25,748 nucleotides of DNA from JACRIM01 sp038042195 (GTDB taxonomy: Bacteria > Planctomycetota > Phycisphaerae > UBA1845 > UTPLA1): positions 1 to 25,748 of the forward strand of contig JBBTET010000059.1 of NCBI GenBank assembly GCA_038042195.1, in the 5' to 3' direction. Below are positions 23,625 to 25,748 of the stretch, one piece after another. Below the pieces are notes generated by a model. The model was given only the letters and a program-made list of their open reading frames with translations. It ran no database searches and was not told the origin of the DNA. Made by a program: the position numbers and the translations under genes. The number at the start of each line of letters is the position of its first letter. Position 1 is the stretch's first letter.

Positions 23625-23680
23625 CTGAGGAAACTCGCCGCGAAATTGTGTATAATCCATCGCGTCGGGAGGGAATCGCC

Positions 23681-25594
23681 ATGCGATGTGCGAGTCTGTT
23701 AGCTCTTGTAGGATTCGTCTCACTCGGCGCGTCGACCCTCGCCGTTCCCCCCACGCCCGATCACGTCGTCATCGTCATCGAGGAAAATCATGCCTATTCC
23801 GAAGTGATCGGTTATCCCGGCGCTCCTTACATGAACGGCCTCGCTACGACCGGGGCCTCGTTCACCAGCTTCTATGCGATGACTCATCCCAGTCAGCCTA
23901 ATTACATCGAGTTCTTCTCCGGCTCCAATCAAGGCATCACCACCAACAGCGTTCCGGGGGGGCTTCCCTTCACCACGCCCAACCTCGGCGGCGCGCTGTT
24001 GGCGGCCGGCCGCACCTTCGTCGGTTACAGCGAGAGCCAACCCTCGGTGGGATATCAGGGCGCGACCAGCGGTCACTATCAGCGCAAACACAATCCCTGG
24101 GCCAATTGGCAATTCGATCCGCCCGGCCTCAATCAGATTCCATCCGCGTTGAACAAGCCATTCTTCACGGCGGGCGGCGCGGCGTTCTATGGCGATGCCG
24201 CCGCACCCACAGACTACAGCACACTACCACATGTATCCATCGTCGTGCCGAATCAACTCAACGATATGCACGACGGCACAATTGAAATGGCCGACGACTG
24301 GCTCATTGCGCACATCCAGCCCTACGCCGATTGGGCCATGAACAACAACAGCCTCCTGATCATCGCATGGGATGAGGACAACAGCGCCGAGCGAAATCAA
24401 ATCGCAAACATTCTTTATGGCCCCATGATCGTCCCTGGCCAATATCCCCAGACCTACACGCTCCACAATCTGTTGCGCACCGTCGGCGACATGTACGGCG
24501 CAGCCCCCCCCGGTAACGGTGCAAAGGTTCGACCCATCGTGGGCTGTTTCACCACTGACACGCCCATCGCAACAAAGTCCTTTCAGCAGGGGGCCGCCGG
24601 CTATGTCGATGCCCACGACACCTGGATCGAAAACACCAACCCCAACACCGCTCACGGCTCCGACACCAGCCTCACCCTCGACAGTTCCCCACTCACGCAG
24701 GGCCTTATTCGCTTCGACAACCTGATCGGCATCGCCGCGACTCAGGTGCCGCAAGGTGCGACCGTCCTCTCCGCGAAACTCGTGCTGCTCACCGGTCCGA
24801 CGACGGGCGACAACAGCGTCAATCTCTTGTCGGCCTATCCGATGCTCACCCCCTGGGTCGACACCTCCACCTGGAATTCCCTCGTCGGCGGCGTGTCGAG
24901 AGACAACGTCGAAGCCGCAGCGACGGCCGAGTTTACCCTGCTACCCAACACCCTCAACACGTATGCCATCTTCGACGTGACCACCACCGCGCAGTCCATT
25001 GTCAACACCCCCGCAAGCAATCAGGGCTGGCTGATCTTCAACCCCGTCACGGATAATTGGCGAACGCTCTCCTCGGAAACCGCCGTGGTCGGCGACCGTC
25101 CTCGACTCGAAATCACTTACGACCCCACCTCCTGCCGCGCCACCATCGACCAGCAACCCACCGCGTCGCGCATCCTCGCCGGCGATCCGCTCGTCCTCAC
25201 CGTCACCGCGAGCAACCCCAACCCGCTCTCCTATCGCTGGCGAAAAAATACCATCGACCTCGTCGACGGCGGCGACACCTCCGGCGTAACCACGAACACG
25301 CTCACCATCAACCCGTCCGACACCAGCGACACCGGCACCTACGACGTCATCGTCACCAACGTCTGCGGCGACGTGCCCAGCAGCGCGGTGTCCGTCCTCG
25401 TCTGCGCCTTTGCACCGAACGGCGACATGAACAGCGACTCCTTCACCAACGGCCTCGACATTCCAGCATTTGTGGACGCCACGCTCGCCGGCTCATCATT
25501 GCCCGCGCACCTCTGCCCCGGAGACTTCTCGCTGAATAGCCAAATGGACCTCGCCGACATCAGCTATTTCATCACCGCCCTGGTCGCCCCCTGA
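23681..25594 (+). CDS. Secreted phosphoesterase with DNRLRE, Ig-like and dockerin-like domains
   Basis: From the ATG at 23681, preceded by GGGAGGG, the product is 637 aa with signal peptide MRCASLLALVGFVSLGASTLA. Residues about 25-280 form a phosphoesterase/acid phosphatase domain of the alkaline phosphatase-like superfamily: EENHAY (34-39), PYMN (49-52), THPSQPNY (68-75) and IIAWDEDN (227-234). These hold the metal and nucleophile residues of SapM/phospholipase C-like enzymes. A DNRLRE-type beta-sandwich follows at about 285-460, then an Ig-like domain at about 480-560 and two dockerin-like EF-hand repeats (GDMNSDSFTNGLDIPAFV and GDFSLNSQMDLADISYFI). It releases phosphate or lipid head groups outside the cell and may be surface-attached through the C-terminal domains. 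Confidence 0.85.
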   Translation: MRCASLLALVGFVSLGASTLAVPPTPDHVVIVIEENHAYSEVIGYPGAPYMNGLATTGASFTSFYAMTHPSQPNYIEFFSGSNQGITTNSVPGGLPFTTPNLGGALLAAGRTFVGYSESQPSVGYQGATSGHYQRKHNPWANWQFDPPGLNQIPSALNKPFFTAGGAAFYGDAAAPTDYSTLPHVSIVVPNQLNDMHDGTIEMADDWLIAHIQPYADWAMNNNSLLIIAWDEDNSAERNQIANILYGPMIVPGQYPQTYTLHNLLRTVGDMYGAAPPGNGAKVRPIVGCFTTDTPIATKSFQQGAAGYVDAHDTWIENTNPNTAHGSDTSLTLDSSPLTQGLIRFDNLIGIAATQVPQGATVLSAKLVLLTGPTTGDNSVNLLSAYPMLTPWVDTSTWNSLVGGVSRDNVEAAATAEFTLLPNTLNTYAIFDVTTTAQSIVNTPASNQGWLIFNPVTDNWRTLSSETAVVGDRPRLEITYDPTSCRATIDQQPTASRILAGDPLVLTVTASNPNPLSYRWRKNTIDLVDGGDTSGVTTNTLTINPSDTSDTGTYDVIVTNVCGDVPSSAVSVLVCAFAPNGDMNSDSFTNGLDIPAFVDATLAGSSLPAHLCPGDFSLNSQMDLADISYFITALVAP

Positions 25595-25604
25595 ATCTGT
25601 GTTT

Positions 25605-25622
25605 GAAATGCGATTGCATTTC
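25605..25622 (+). terminator. Possible terminator hairpin after the phosphoesterase gene
   Basis: GAAATGC-GATT-GCATTTC is a perfect 7-bp stem 11 bases after the stop codon. There is no T tract after it, so intrinsic termination is uncertain. Confidence 0.35.
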
Positions 25623-25748
25623 ATAGCCGCGACCATTAGGAAGTGCTGGGTTAGGCCCGGAGCTGAGCGAGGCCCTCAGGTTTTGAACTGAATATGAACT
25701 CTCATGGCCACAAGCAAATCTCATGGGTAATGATCGCGATAGCGGTTG

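Noticed and set aside
1..25748. tRNA, rRNA, CRISPR or complete insertion sequence
   Set aside because: Read by eye, I found no T-loop pattern, no spaced direct repeats and no transposase motif. A covariance-model scan would be needed to exclude short RNAs.

Overview
The window is GC-rich, gene-dense chromosomal DNA that looks like Planctomycetota, possibly a Phycisphaerae-like lineage. The phylum call rests on gene style: a large secreted phosphoesterase ending in dockerin-like repeats, a beta-propeller protein with repeated 'ARWDG..W..LG' units, a HEAT/PDZ exported protein, an IPTL-CTERM protein with an exosortase, and PilZ and Flp pilin genes beside scattered housekeeping genes. The class is a guess. 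I see no rRNA, tRNA, CRISPR array, transposase or complete mobile element.

Layout. 39-3900, mostly minus strand: a C-terminally truncated beta-propeller protein, a palindrome-rich gene-free stretch, an orphan Flp pilin of 56 aa with its own terminator, a PDZ protein and a lipoprotein. 4059-7054, plus strand: a GH113-like glycoside hydrolase and aspS. 7297-10146, plus strand: a membrane-rich exosortase locus. It holds an Lnt-like membrane domain without a nitrilase domain, an IPTL-CTERM protein, a 66-aa two-helix protein, a strong terminator, exosortase H and a membrane partner. 10106-13662, minus strand: a compact run rsmA, acyl-CoA thioesterase, mnmE, HAD hydrolase. 13755-15014, plus strand: a CII-like DNA-binding protein, a small lipoprotein and a STAS protein. 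15003-19938, minus strand: a YhaM-type exonuclease followed by two DUF3857/transglutaminase-like proteins, of which the second has lost all three catalytic residues. 20133-20866, minus strand: a VapBC toxin-antitoxin pair. 21153-21623, minus strand: a PilZ protein. 21846-25594, plus strand: proS and the phosphoesterase-dockerin protein.

How the genes work together. The clearest functional module is the exosortase locus. A short exported protein carries the tripartite IPTL-CTERM tail (VPTVSQWG, hydrophobic helix, RRK). The enzyme predicted to process that tail lies about 340 bp downstream, beyond a rho-independent terminator, and has no ordinary start codon. Exosortase and IPTL-CTERM pairs are a known class. 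What deserves attention here is the one-substrate arrangement, the uncharacterised two-helix protein, the Lnt-like half protein upstream and the expression layout. Other points of interest are the active/inactive transglutaminase pair, the nondiscriminating-type AspRS signature, and palindromic elements both between genes and inside proS.
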